NCBI GenBank assembly: GCA_033762195.1
Contig: JANRLV010000056.1
Span: forward strand, 1-64,000
Direction of reading: 5' to 3'
From: SpSt-398 sp033762195
Lineage (GTDB): Bacteria > Bacteroidota > Bacteroidia > Chitinophagales > Chitinophagaceae
Length of the DNA stretch: 64,000 nucleotides
Each line of letters opens with the position of its first letter. The first letter of the stretch is position 1. Below are positions 43,166 to 50,606 of the stretch, in pieces. The translations under genes were made by a program, and so were the position numbers. The notes below the pieces were generated by a model that saw only the letters and a program-made list of their open reading frames with translations, ran no database searches and had not been told where the DNA came from.

Positions 43166-43173
43166 TACCTTTG
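43166..43173 (+). promoter_or_regulatory. Possible atpD promoter element
   Basis: TACCTTTG followed by CGGCC, 36 bases before the atpD ATG, fits the Bacteroidota -7 consensus TAnnTTTG. A convincing -33 TTTG is not seen. Confidence 0.45.
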
Positions 43174-43209
43174 CGGCCTGAAAATTAACCTCTTTACAAT
43201 TTTACTTGT

Positions 43210-44709
43210 ATGGCAAAAGCTGGTAAGGTAAAACAGATCATCGGAGCCGTTATCGACGTTCAATTTGACGGCAAACTCCCAGAAATTTATAACGCATTGG
43301 AACTCAAGAGGCCCAATGGGGAAGTGCTGGTACTTGAAGTACAACAGCACCTGGGTGAGGACAGTGTTCGTTGTATCGCGATGGACGGAACGGAAGGCCT
43401 GGTTCGTGGGCTGGAAGTAGTGGATACCGGAAATGCCATAGCCATGCCGGTTGGGGAAGGAATCAACGGTCGTCTGTTCAATGTGACCGGTGATCCGATC
43501 GACGGTTTGCCAGCCGTTTCCAAAGTGGGTGGACGTCCCATTCACAACAAGCCCCCCATGTTTGAAAACCTCTCTACTGCAACCGAGGTACTTTTTACGG
43601 GTATCAAGGTGATCGACCTGATCGAACCCTATGCAAAGGGTGGTAAGATCGGTCTGTTTGGTGGTGCCGGGGTAGGAAAAACCGTATTGATCCAGGAGCT
43701 CATTAACAATATCGCCAAAGCTTATTCCGGTCTCTCTGTATTTGCCGGGGTAGGAGAACGTACCCGTGAAGGAAATGACCTGATGCGTGAGATGATCGAA
43801 GCAGGGATCATGAAGTATGGTGAAGGTTTCAAACACAGCATGGAAGCTGGTGGTTGGGACCTGAGCAAAGTGAACATGGAAGAACTCAAAGAATCCAAAG
43901 CCACTTTCGTGTTTGGTCAAATGAACGAGCCTCCTGGCGCCCGTGCCCGTGTGGCCCTTTCTGGTTTGACCATTGCCGAGTATTTCCGCGATGGTGATGG
44001 ACAAGGAAAAGGAAAAGACATTCTCTTCTTCGTTGACAATATCTTCCGTTTCACCCAGGCTGGTTCTGAGGTATCTGCCCTGTTGGGACGTATGCCTTCA
44101 GCGGTAGGTTATCAGCCCACCCTCGCTACCGAGATGGGTTTGATGCAAGAGCGTATCACGTCTACCAAGAATGGTTCGATCACTTCCGTACAGGCGGTAT
44201 ATGTACCCGCGGATGACCTGACCGACCCCGCTCCTGCGACCACTTTCGCCCACCTGGATGCCACCACCGTATTGTCGCGTAAGATCGCTGACCTTGGTAT
44301 CTATCCTGCCGTGGATCCCCTGGATTCTACGTCGCGTATCCTGATGCCCCAGGTGGTTGGTGACGCGCACTACGATTGTGCCAACCGCGTGAAATTGATC
44401 CTTCAGCGTTATAAAGAATTACAGGATATCATCGCCATCCTTGGTTTGGATGAATTGAGTGATGAAGATAAAATGACTGTTGCCCGTGCTCGTAAGGTAC
44501 AGCGTTTCCTTTCACAGCCCTTCCATGTGGCTGAAGCCTTTACTGGTCTGAAAGGAGTACTTGTTCCCATCGAAGAGACCATCCGCGGCTTTAATATGAT
44601 CATGGATGGTGAAGTAGATGACTATCCTGAAGCAGCCTTCAACCTGGTTGGTAGCATCGATGATGCGATCGAGAAAGGGAAGAAATTGCTGGCCGCTGCA
44701 CAAGGATAG
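43210..44709 (+). CDS. atpD: F-type ATP synthase subunit beta
   Basis: A 499-residue catalytic subunit of F1. Walker A GGAGVGKTV near residue 158, GERTREGNDL near 185, the catalytic-site Glu in that segment, and ALLGRMPSAVGYQPTL near 295 are conserved. It makes ATP from the proton or sodium gradient at the inner membrane. Only epsilon follows; alpha, gamma, delta and F0 genes are not here, so the ATP synthase genes are split in this genome. Confidence 0.97.
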   Translation: MAKAGKVKQIIGAVIDVQFDGKLPEIYNALELKRPNGEVLVLEVQQHLGEDSVRCIAMDGTEGLVRGLEVVDTGNAIAMPVGEGINGRLFNVTGDPIDGLPAVSKVGGRPIHNKPPMFENLSTATEVLFTGIKVIDLIEPYAKGGKIGLFGGAGVGKTVLIQELINNIAKAYSGLSVFAGVGERTREGNDLMREMIEAGIMKYGEGFKHSMEAGGWDLSKVNMEELKESKATFVFGQMNEPPGARARVALSGLTIAEYFRDGDGQGKGKDILFFVDNIFRFTQAGSEVSALLGRMPSAVGYQPTLATEMGLMQERITSTKNGSITSVQAVYVPADDLTDPAPATTFAHLDATTVLSRKIADLGIYPAVDPLDSTSRILMPQVVGDAHYDCANRVKLILQRYKELQDIIAILGLDELSDEDKMTVARARKVQRFLSQPFHVAEAFTGLKGVLVPIEETIRGFNMIMDGEVDDYPEAAFNLVGSIDDAIEKGKKLLAAAQG

Positions 44710-44757
44710 GCCATTCGCTTATAGCAAACAGCCTTATAAGGATTAAAACTTTAAATC

Positions 44758-45015
44758 GTGAATCTCGAAATACTTACTCCGGAAAAAAAGCTCTTCAGCG
44801 GTGAAGTTTACGGTGTGCAAATGCCTGGCACCAGCGGAAGCTTTGAAGTATTGGAGAAACATGCACCAATGGTCAGCGCCCTTAAGGCCGGCAAGGTGAA
44901 AGTGTTGAAGGATAAACAGAATCACCTCGCTCATTTTGAGATCCAGGGTGGTTTTGTTGAAGTGCTGAACAACCGCGTTACGGTCCTGGTAGAAGGCGCC
45001 AGCGTTATTGAATAA
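44758..45015 (+). CDS. atpC: F-type ATP synthase subunit epsilon (short form)
   Basis: An 85-residue epsilon subunit starting at GTG (MNLEILTPEKKLFSGEV). It has the N-terminal beta-sandwich only, including GSFEVLEKHAPMVSAL and IQGGFVEVLNNRVTVL, and lacks the C-terminal helical hairpin that inhibits rotation in E. coli; the short form is usual in Bacteroidota. It lies 48 bases after atpD and is followed by a strong terminator. Confidence 0.92.
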   Translation: MNLEILTPEKKLFSGEVYGVQMPGTSGSFEVLEKHAPMVSALKAGKVKVLKDKQNHLAHFEIQGGFVEVLNNRVTVLVEGASVIE

Positions 45016-45092
45016 GAAACCTCATCCCCAGAAAGGAATTTTTACATAATTGGACGGAAAACCCAATTGGTCCATGATTGATGACAAGACTG

Positions 45093-45118
45093 ACCTCCCC
45101 GCATGGGGAGGTTTTTTT
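45093..45118 (+). terminator. Rho-independent terminator of atpD-atpC
   Basis: Perfect stem ACCTCCCC (45093-45100) and GGGGAGGT (45105-45112) with loop GCAT, followed by a run of T. It also lies just after the stop codon of the convergent YqgE gene. Confidence 0.9.
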
Positions 45119-45125
45119 ATGGGGA

Positions 45126-45677
45126 TCAGTTGAGTTGGGGGTCAATGGGAAAATTGATCAGGATCTCGTAATCGCCACCCAAATGCCGTAGTGCATCTTT
45201 CCAGATCTCTTTTTCATTGGGGTGAAAAATAAGTGAGGGGTCAGCTTTTACCGTTAACCAGGATTTTTCATTCATTTCATCCGTCAACTGCCCCTGGCTC
45301 CAGCCAGAGTATCCGATATAGAAGCGTATCTTTTCCTGATCCAGGCTATTCGACCTGATCATGTCAATGACCCGGGAAAAATCACCTCCCCAGTACACCC
45401 CCTCAAGAATCTCGATCCCTCCTGGAATATCATCCGGGCATTGATGTAAAAAATGAATGGTATCCAATTGTACCGGACCACCATAATAAACAGGGATAGG
45501 GTGATCATCCAGATCAGGGATAAGTTGGTCCATGGTGGTGGAATGGAGCCGGTTCAATACAAATCCAAAACTGCCCTCTTCCTGATGCTCACATAATAAA
45601 ACCACCGTGCGCATGAAATTAGGGTCCTGAAGAAACGGATCGGAGATCAGCAATATGCCTTTTCCGGGGTCAATCAT
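45126..45677 (-). CDS. YqgE/AlgH family protein
   Basis: A 183-residue protein of the UPF0301 (YqgE/AlgH) family: GILLISDPFLQDPNFMRTVV at the N-terminus, GSFGFVLNR near 35, VYYGGPVQ near 63, and GYSGWSQGQL near 124 are family hallmarks. The family is widespread and its function not settled; AlgH was once linked to alginate regulation. Convergent with atpC; divergent from the histidine kinase. Confidence 0.92.
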   Translation of the reverse strand: MIDPGKGILLISDPFLQDPNFMRTVVLLCEHQEEGSFGFVLNRLHSTTMDQLIPDLDDHPIPVYYGGPVQLDTIHFLHQCPDDIPGGIEILEGVYWGGDFSRVIDMIRSNSLDQEKIRFYIGYSGWSQGQLTDEMNEKSWLTVKADPSLIFHPNEKEIWKDALRHLGGDYEILINFPIDPQLN

Positions 45678-45793
45678 GATTCAATTTACCACCAAAATGC
45701 TATTTAACCTTTCTATGTAGGTAAATTTTGCATTTTTGCTATAATATTGCCAGGTTTTCCGGAATAAAAAACAGGCCGGAAAATGTAGCCATT

Positions 45794-47116
45794 GTGAGAA
45801 GAACATTCCCCATAATCATCATTCTTATTTCCATTTCATTGATTGGAATCATCCTGATCCAATTGTCATGGATCAAGAGTATGACCATTTCCAAAGAGGA
45901 TCAACTGGAAGCCCAGCTTGTATCCGCTACCCGGATGGTAGGGGAGGAACTGTCGGTGTACAAAACCACCAGCTTTAACAATCCACTGACCCGGGATAAT
46001 TTTTCCCTGGATATAATGAAGCCACCCACCATCGGACAACGGTTTAAAGTAACCGAGATCTCCGAAAAGATCAGCCGGGCCTTTGATCTGAATGGCATGA
46101 AAGGAACAAAATTTGAGTTTGCCCTCGTTACGGCCAATTCACTGGGAGAAGGAGTGATCGAACGGCAAAGTAGCGGATACCAGAAGCTCAGTTACGATAC
46201 CACCCATTGCAAACAATCCATTTTTCCCATAGTAGCACCCGGCGGTAGTTTTTTGGAAAACCTGGCCCCTAACGAAATATTGATCGTGGCCATTCCGAAT
46301 ATCAAGTCCGTGGTGTTTCGCGAATTACGCTGGAAGATCGGTACCGCCATCTTATTTACCATCATCATTTTTGCGGCCTTCTTTCTGACTGTAAACACCA
46401 TGTTGCGGCAGAAAAAACTCAGTGAGATCAAGAATGATTTTATCAATAACATGACCCATGAATTCAAGACCCCACTGGCCACCATCTCATTGGCGGTGGA
46501 TGCCTTGAAAAATGAAAAGGTGCAATCTGACCGCGACCGGATGAAATATTTTAGCAGCATCATCAAAGAGGAGAATCAACGGATGCACCGGCAGGTGGAA
46601 ACCATCCTCAAAGCCGCTTTGATGGAAAAGCAGGAAGTGGAATTAATGCTTTCACCGGTACATGCCCACGAAGTGATACAGGATACGGCCCAAAACTTCG
46701 CTCTTCAGTTAGAGGAAAAACAGGGCAAAGTAGAATTGGATCTCCAGGCCACCGAAGATCTGATCCAGGCCGATGAGGTTCATTTTTCCAATCTGGTCAA
46801 TAACCTGATCGACAATGCGGTCAAGTATGCCAAACAACATGTGCCCCCCGAAATTCGCATCAGCTCCTTTTCCGATAAGAAAAAACTCACCATCATTTTC
46901 GAAGACAATGGCATCGGCATGAGCAAAGAAACGATACGCCGCATCTTTGAAAAATTCTACCGCGCCCATACCGGTAATCTGCACAATGTAAAAGGCTTTG
47001 GTTTGGGATTTAGTTATGTCAAAACCATGGTCGAAGCACATGGCGGCACCATCAAAGCAGAAAGCACCGTAGGGAAGGGGAGTGTGTTTACGGTGGAGAT
47101 ACCTTTTAGGAAATAG
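45794..47116 (+). CDS. Membrane sensor histidine kinase
   Basis: A 440-residue kinase. The GTG at 45794 starts the first membrane helix (TFPIIIILISISLIGIILI); a TTG at 45728 would add a poor leader. A periplasmic sensor of about 130 residues lies between helices 1 and 2 (about 175-197). The kinase core follows: phospho-accepting His222 in MTHEFKTPL, N-box NNLIDNAVKYA near 337, G1 EDNGIGM, F-box IFEKFYRAH and G2 GFGLGFSYV. No HAMP domain is evident. No response regulator is next to it, so it is either an orphan kinase or paired elsewhere. Confidence 0.85.
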   Translation: MRRTFPIIIILISISLIGIILIQLSWIKSMTISKEDQLEAQLVSATRMVGEELSVYKTTSFNNPLTRDNFSLDIMKPPTIGQRFKVTEISEKISRAFDLNGMKGTKFEFALVTANSLGEGVIERQSSGYQKLSYDTTHCKQSIFPIVAPGGSFLENLAPNEILIVAIPNIKSVVFRELRWKIGTAILFTIIIFAAFFLTVNTMLRQKKLSEIKNDFINNMTHEFKTPLATISLAVDALKNEKVQSDRDRMKYFSSIIKEENQRMHRQVETILKAALMEKQEVELMLSPVHAHEVIQDTAQNFALQLEEKQGKVELDLQATEDLIQADEVHFSNLVNNLIDNAVKYAKQHVPPEIRISSFSDKKKLTIIFEDNGIGMSKETIRRIFEKFYRAHTGNLHNVKGFGLGFSYVKTMVEAHGGTIKAESTVGKGSVFTVEIPFRK

Positions 47117-47120
47117 GGAA

Positions 47121-47178
47121 GCGAGAGGCGTGAGGCGTGAGGCGAGAGACGCCTCACGTCTCACGTCTCACGCCTCAC
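47121..47178. repeat. Heptamer-repeat inverted repeat (GTGAGGC type)
   Basis: Left arm (from 47121) of GTGAGGC/GAGAGAC units, right arm (47151-47178) of GCCTCAC/GTCTCAC units, with almost no loop. It lies between convergent genes. The right arm encodes the last residues and stop codon of queA, and the left arm starts 4 bases after the histidine kinase stop, so it probably terminates both. Confidence 0.85.
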
Positions 47179-48405
47179 ATACAACAAGCTCCCATCTCCA
47201 TAACTCAAAAACCGGAAGTTCTTCTTCAGCGCATATTCATACACTTTCTTCCAATCCGGGCCAATGGCAGCGGCCACCAATAAAAGCAGGGTGGATTGTG
47301 GTTGATGGAAATTGGTGACCAATACTTCTACGATCCTGAATTTATATCCTGGTACGATCATCAATTGGGTTCGCGTGATCAATTCCTCCTTTTCATTTCT
47401 TTTCAGCCAGGTCAATAACGCTTGCAGCGCGACAGGTACAGTGATGGAGTCCTTATCCAGTGTGTAGGCTTCCCATTGACCCAGGGTCAGTGAAGCAGGA
47501 TGTATAAAGGGATTGAGTTTTGTTTTGACCCCCAACCAATAGAGACTTTCAATGGTACGCAGCGAGGTTGTACCTACGGCCGTGATGATATACTTGTGGT
47601 TTTCGAGAATGTTTTCAATTGTTTTGTAGTTGACATGAATAAACTCCGAATGCATGGCATGATCGGCGATGGTGGCCGATTTTACCGGCATAAATGTCCC
47701 TGCACCCACGTGAAGTGTGATAAAATCTGTTTTGATCTTTCGCTCCTGGAGTGATTTAAGTATGGCCGGGGTAAAATGTAAGCCTGCAGTCGGGGCAGCG
47801 ACTGAGCCATCGTAATGCGCGTAAATGGTCTGGTATTGCTCTGCATCTTCCACCCGGACGGCTCTTTTGATATAGGGAGGAAGAGGGATGGAACCTGCGG
47901 CATGCAGTATTTCTGCAAAACTAAATTTCTCTTTATGCCAGATCAATTCGATCAGAAAGTGGTCCCCTTTTTTTTCACTGTAGTGGGCTTCCAGCGTTAT
48001 ATCGGTATCGGTTATGCGTAATTTTTTCCGTAGTACCTGGCCAGGTTTCCATTTGGAGGCTCCGCCGATCAGGCATTTCCAAAATACGCTGCCTGTTGTT
48101 TGCATGGCCAATGAAATATCGCCATGACGATCGTCGGGTTCGAGACAAAATATTTCGATCTGACCACCGGTTTCTTTTTGAAACAACAATCGTGCTTCCA
48201 CCACTTTGGTATCGTTGAATACCATAAGGGCTTCCCGGGGGATATACTCCGCAATATGGGAATAGTGATCCTCTCTTATCTCTCCGTCCTGGTAGATAAG
48301 GAGTCTTGACTGATCGCGCTCGGTAAGTGGAAATTCGGCAATGTTTTCTGCCGGTAGCGGATAGGTAAAATCCGCGATGGATATTTTAGTTGGGTCTATT
48401 TTCAT
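47161..48405 (-). CDS. queA: S-adenosylmethionine:tRNA ribosyltransferase-isomerase
   Basis: A 414-residue enzyme that makes epoxyqueuosine from preQ1-modified tRNA. The ATG at 48405 begins MKIDPTKISIADFTYPLP; the frame is open further to 48585 only through a heptamer repeat and is not coding. Motifs include MVFNDTKVVEARL near 63, YDGSVAAPTAGLHFT near 200, VTLHVGAGTF-type ITLHVGAGTFMP near 225 and TTSLRTIESL near 270. The normal end FLSYGDGSLL is followed by YVRRET, which comes from the heptamer repeat, so the repeat has replaced the native 3' end. Confidence 0.92.
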   Translation of the reverse strand: MKIDPTKISIADFTYPLPAENIAEFPLTERDQSRLLIYQDGEIREDHYSHIAEYIPREALMVFNDTKVVEARLLFQKETGGQIEIFCLEPDDRHGDISLAMQTTGSVFWKCLIGGASKWKPGQVLRKKLRITDTDITLEAHYSEKKGDHFLIELIWHKEKFSFAEILHAAGSIPLPPYIKRAVRVEDAEQYQTIYAHYDGSVAAPTAGLHFTPAILKSLQERKIKTDFITLHVGAGTFMPVKSATIADHAMHSEFIHVNYKTIENILENHKYIITAVGTTSLRTIESLYWLGVKTKLNPFIHPASLTLGQWEAYTLDKDSITVPVALQALLTWLKRNEKEELITRTQLMIVPGYKFRIVEVLVTNFHQPQSTLLLLVAAAIGPDWKKVYEYALKKNFRFLSYGDGSLLYVRRET

Positions 48406-48444
48406 ACAACTAACTGTTGTAGTAGGTATGAAGGTAGGAATTTT

Positions 48445-48644
48445 GGATGACAGATGACGGAGGGGATGTTGGATGACAGATGACAGATGACGGATGACAG
48501 ATGACGGATGACAGATGACGGAGGGGATGATGGATGTTGGATGTTGGATGTTGGATGGGGAGGCTTGCTGTCCGTCATCTGTCATCCGTCATCTGTCATC
48601 CACAAACCAACATCCAACATCCAACATCCAACATCCTCCTCCCG
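48445..48644. repeat. Composite heptamer repeat with two interleaved unit families
   Basis: Order from left: ACAGATG/ACGGATG units, then GGATGTT units, a short spacer (GGGGAGGCTTGCTG), then CGTCATC/TGTCATC units, then CAACATC units. Calling them A and B the order is A-B-A'-B', not nested, so the two stems cannot both form in a simple hairpin. It fills most of the gap between queA and mraZ. Confidence 0.8.
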
Positions 48645-48786
48645 CCCAAATCCACACCTTTTCCACCCTAATCCACACGCTATTCACCACCAAAAGCGTC
48701 TCCCACTTTACCCCATCGTGTATAACCCTTACTGGTAGCGGCTTTCACGCCATTTATCCCCTGTGGAAAAAATAAAAAGATCAAAA

Positions 48787-48819
48787 TTTGATTTATGAGT
48801 GGGAAAAAGTGTTATTTTG
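48787..48819 (+). promoter_or_regulatory. Candidate mraZ promoter
   Basis: TTTG (48787-48790), 21 bases, then TTATTTTG (48812-48819), close to the Bacteroidota TTTG/TAnnTTTG pattern, 36 bases before the mraZ ATG. One mismatch in the -7 box. Confidence 0.5.
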
Positions 48820-48824
48820 TGTCA
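48799..48824 (+). promoter_or_regulatory. Candidate MraZ operator, three TGNNA boxes at 10-base spacing
   Basis: GTGGGA (48799), GTGTTA (48809) and GTGTCA (48819) stand exactly 10 bases apart and overlap the predicted -7 box. MraZ in other bacteria binds a series of short direct repeats with 5-base spacers upstream of its own gene, so this fits autoregulation. The spacing is seen; the binding is inference. Confidence 0.6.
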
Positions 48825-48855
48825 ATCTAATAAAAATTGATACAAATTACTGATA

Positions 48856-49317
48856 ATGATAGGTTTTCTCGGCGAATTCGAGGCCACTTTGGACGCAAAG
48901 GGGCGCTTTCTTCTGCCGGCGGGCTTTAAGAAGCAGCTGCCGGAGGGGGCCGAGGATCGGTTTGTGATCAACAGGGGATTTGAAAGATGTTTGAGTTTGT
49001 ACCCTATTCCCAACTGGGAGCCGCTCTTTACAGAGATCAGCAATATCGACGAGTTCGATGAGGAGGCCCGCCGGTTCCGGCGCTACTTCCTGAACGGGGC
49101 CACTTACGTGGAGCCGGATACCGCCGGGCGCCTGCTGATACCCGGCAACCTGAAGGAATATGCCAGCCTGGATAAAAATATCGTCCTGGTGTCGGCAGTA
49201 AAAAAGATAGAAATCTGGGATAGTAATAAGTACCACCAGCTCTTTGATTCATTATCTGCGGAAGATTACAGTAACCTGGCGAAGAAGGTGATGGGAAAAC
49301 CCAAACCGGGAGCCTGA
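48856..49317 (+). CDS. mraZ: Transcriptional regulator MraZ
   Basis: A 153-residue protein with two AbrB-like SpoVT domains, each with the DxxGR motif: LDAKGRFLLP at about 12-21 and PDTAGRLLIP at about 91-100. MraZ rings bind DNA upstream of the division cluster and control it. First gene of the cluster; the three-box element at 48799 is its likely target. The gap to rsmH is 7 bases. Confidence 0.95.
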   Translation: MIGFLGEFEATLDAKGRFLLPAGFKKQLPEGAEDRFVINRGFERCLSLYPIPNWEPLFTEISNIDEFDEEARRFRRYFLNGATYVEPDTAGRLLIPGNLKEYASLDKNIVLVSAVKKIEIWDSNKYHQLFDSLSAEDYSNLAKKVMGKPKPGA

Positions 49318-49324
49318 TCAAACT

Positions 49325-50248
49325 ATGAAGGAGGGGAACCATATTGACCAACCCTATCATGTGCCGGTCCTGCTCCGGGAAACGATTGATGCCCTGCAAA
49401 TTCACCCGGACGGAACCTATGTCGATTGCACCTTTGGCGGTGGCGGTCATTCCCGCTACCTGCTGGAGCAATTGGGGCCAGGCGGCAAACTGCTGGTATT
49501 TGACCAGGATGAAGCCGCCCGGAAAAATTGCCCCGATGACGACCGGATGATCTTTATCCCTCACAATTTTCGCCACCTCCGCCGCTTTTTAAAATTACAT
49601 GGTATATCCAGTGTAGATGGGATCATGGCCGACCTGGGGGTTAGCAGCCACCAGTTTGATGAAGCCACCCGGGGATTTTCAACCCGGTTTGAAGGAGATC
49701 TGGATATGCGGATGGACCAGCGGCAGGAACTTTCAGCGTTTACTGTTGTCAACACCTATTCGGAACAGCAACTTCATAAGTTGTTTGAACAATACGGAGA
49801 AGTGACCAACTCCCGAACCCTGGCCAAAACAATCGTCAGTCTCCGGGGCGTAAGCTCACTCCGTACCACCGAAGGATTTAAAACAGCTCTCCGCGGAGTG
49901 GTAAAAGGAAATCCCAATAAATATTTCGCTCAGGTATTCCAGGCGCTGCGTATCGAGGTCAATGATGAATTAGGCGCGCTTCGTGAATTACTGGAACAAA
50001 TACCAGACCTGCTCAAACCCGGAGGACGGGTTGCCATCATCACATTCCACTCATTAGAGGACCGTTTGGTCAAAAACTTTTTCCGCCAGGGAACCTGGGA
50101 AGAGGCGGAGGAGAATCCTTTTACTATGCAAACCAGGGTGAACACACTAAAGGTCATTACCAAAAAACCCATCGTGGCCTCACCCGACGAAATCAAGAAA
50201 AACTCACGCTCCCGAAGCGCCAAACTCCGGGTAGCCGAAAAGATATAA
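49325..50248 (+). CDS. rsmH: 16S rRNA (cytosine-1402-N4)-methyltransferase RsmH
   Basis: A 307-residue SAM-dependent methyltransferase: YVDCTFGGGGHSRYLLE near 37, GIMADLGVSSHQFDEATRGF near 98-117, and ITFHSLEDRLVKNFF near 238. It modifies the ribosomal P site and is a standard member of the division cluster. The next gene starts right after its stop codon. Confidence 0.95.
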   Translation: MKEGNHIDQPYHVPVLLRETIDALQIHPDGTYVDCTFGGGGHSRYLLEQLGPGGKLLVFDQDEAARKNCPDDDRMIFIPHNFRHLRRFLKLHGISSVDGIMADLGVSSHQFDEATRGFSTRFEGDLDMRMDQRQELSAFTVVNTYSEQQLHKLFEQYGEVTNSRTLAKTIVSLRGVSSLRTTEGFKTALRGVVKGNPNKYFAQVFQALRIEVNDELGALRELLEQIPDLLKPGGRVAIITFHSLEDRLVKNFFRQGTWEEAEENPFTMQTRVNTLKVITKKPIVASPDEIKKNSRSRSAKLRVAEKI

Positions 50249-50581
50249 ATGGCAGACAATAATACCATCACGGAAAAAGAACATAAGCCAGATTGGAAAA
50301 GATGGCTGAACTATCCGTCACTGGTCAAACAACTGCCCTTCTTTCTTTTTCTGACTTTGCTGGCGGTTATCTATATCTATAATGGACACCATGCCGATAA
50401 GACGATCCGCAAGATCAGTCAAACCGCAAGGGAGGTAAAAGAACTACAATACGAGTACAAGAATGTGAAAGCCGAAGTGATGTTTCTCAGTAAAAGAAGT
50501 GAACTGGTGAAGGCAGCAGAGAAACTGGGACTGAAAGAAGGGGATAACGCCCCCGCCGTACTCGACGATCAGGCCAACTAA
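50249..50581 (+). CDS. ftsL: FtsL-like division protein
   Basis: A 110-residue bitopic protein: cytoplasmic N-terminus, one membrane helix (FFLFLTLLAVIYIYNG, about 31-46), then a periplasmic coiled coil with REVKELQYEYKNVKAEVMFL. Size, topology and position between rsmH and ftsI identify it as the FtsL counterpart, although sequence conservation in this family is low. It links the divisome scaffold with FtsI and FtsW. Its ATG directly follows the rsmH stop. Confidence 0.8.
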   Translation: MADNNTITEKEHKPDWKRWLNYPSLVKQLPFFLFLTLLAVIYIYNGHHADKTIRKISQTAREVKELQYEYKNVKAEVMFLSKRSELVKAAEKLGLKEGDNAPAVLDDQAN

Positions 50582-50606
50582 GGATCAGGCCACCCAAGAT
50601 GACCAT

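Noticed and set aside
47161..48585. queA starting at 48585 with a 60-residue N-terminal extension
   Set aside because: The extension translates the heptamer repeat (HPSSVIRHLSS-like) and the family start MKIDPTKISIADF lies at 48405.
48445..48644. Tandem short repeats as a CRISPR array
   Set aside because: Units are 7 bases with no unique spacers of 30 or more bases, arms are inverted complements, and no cas genes are near.
48650..48775. Cluster of DnaA-box-like sites (AATCCACA, TTTTCCACC, TGTGGAAAA) as a replication origin
   Set aside because: Matches are partial, there is no AT-rich unwinding region arrangement or dnaA/dnaN gene nearby, and the position is explained by the mraZ leader.
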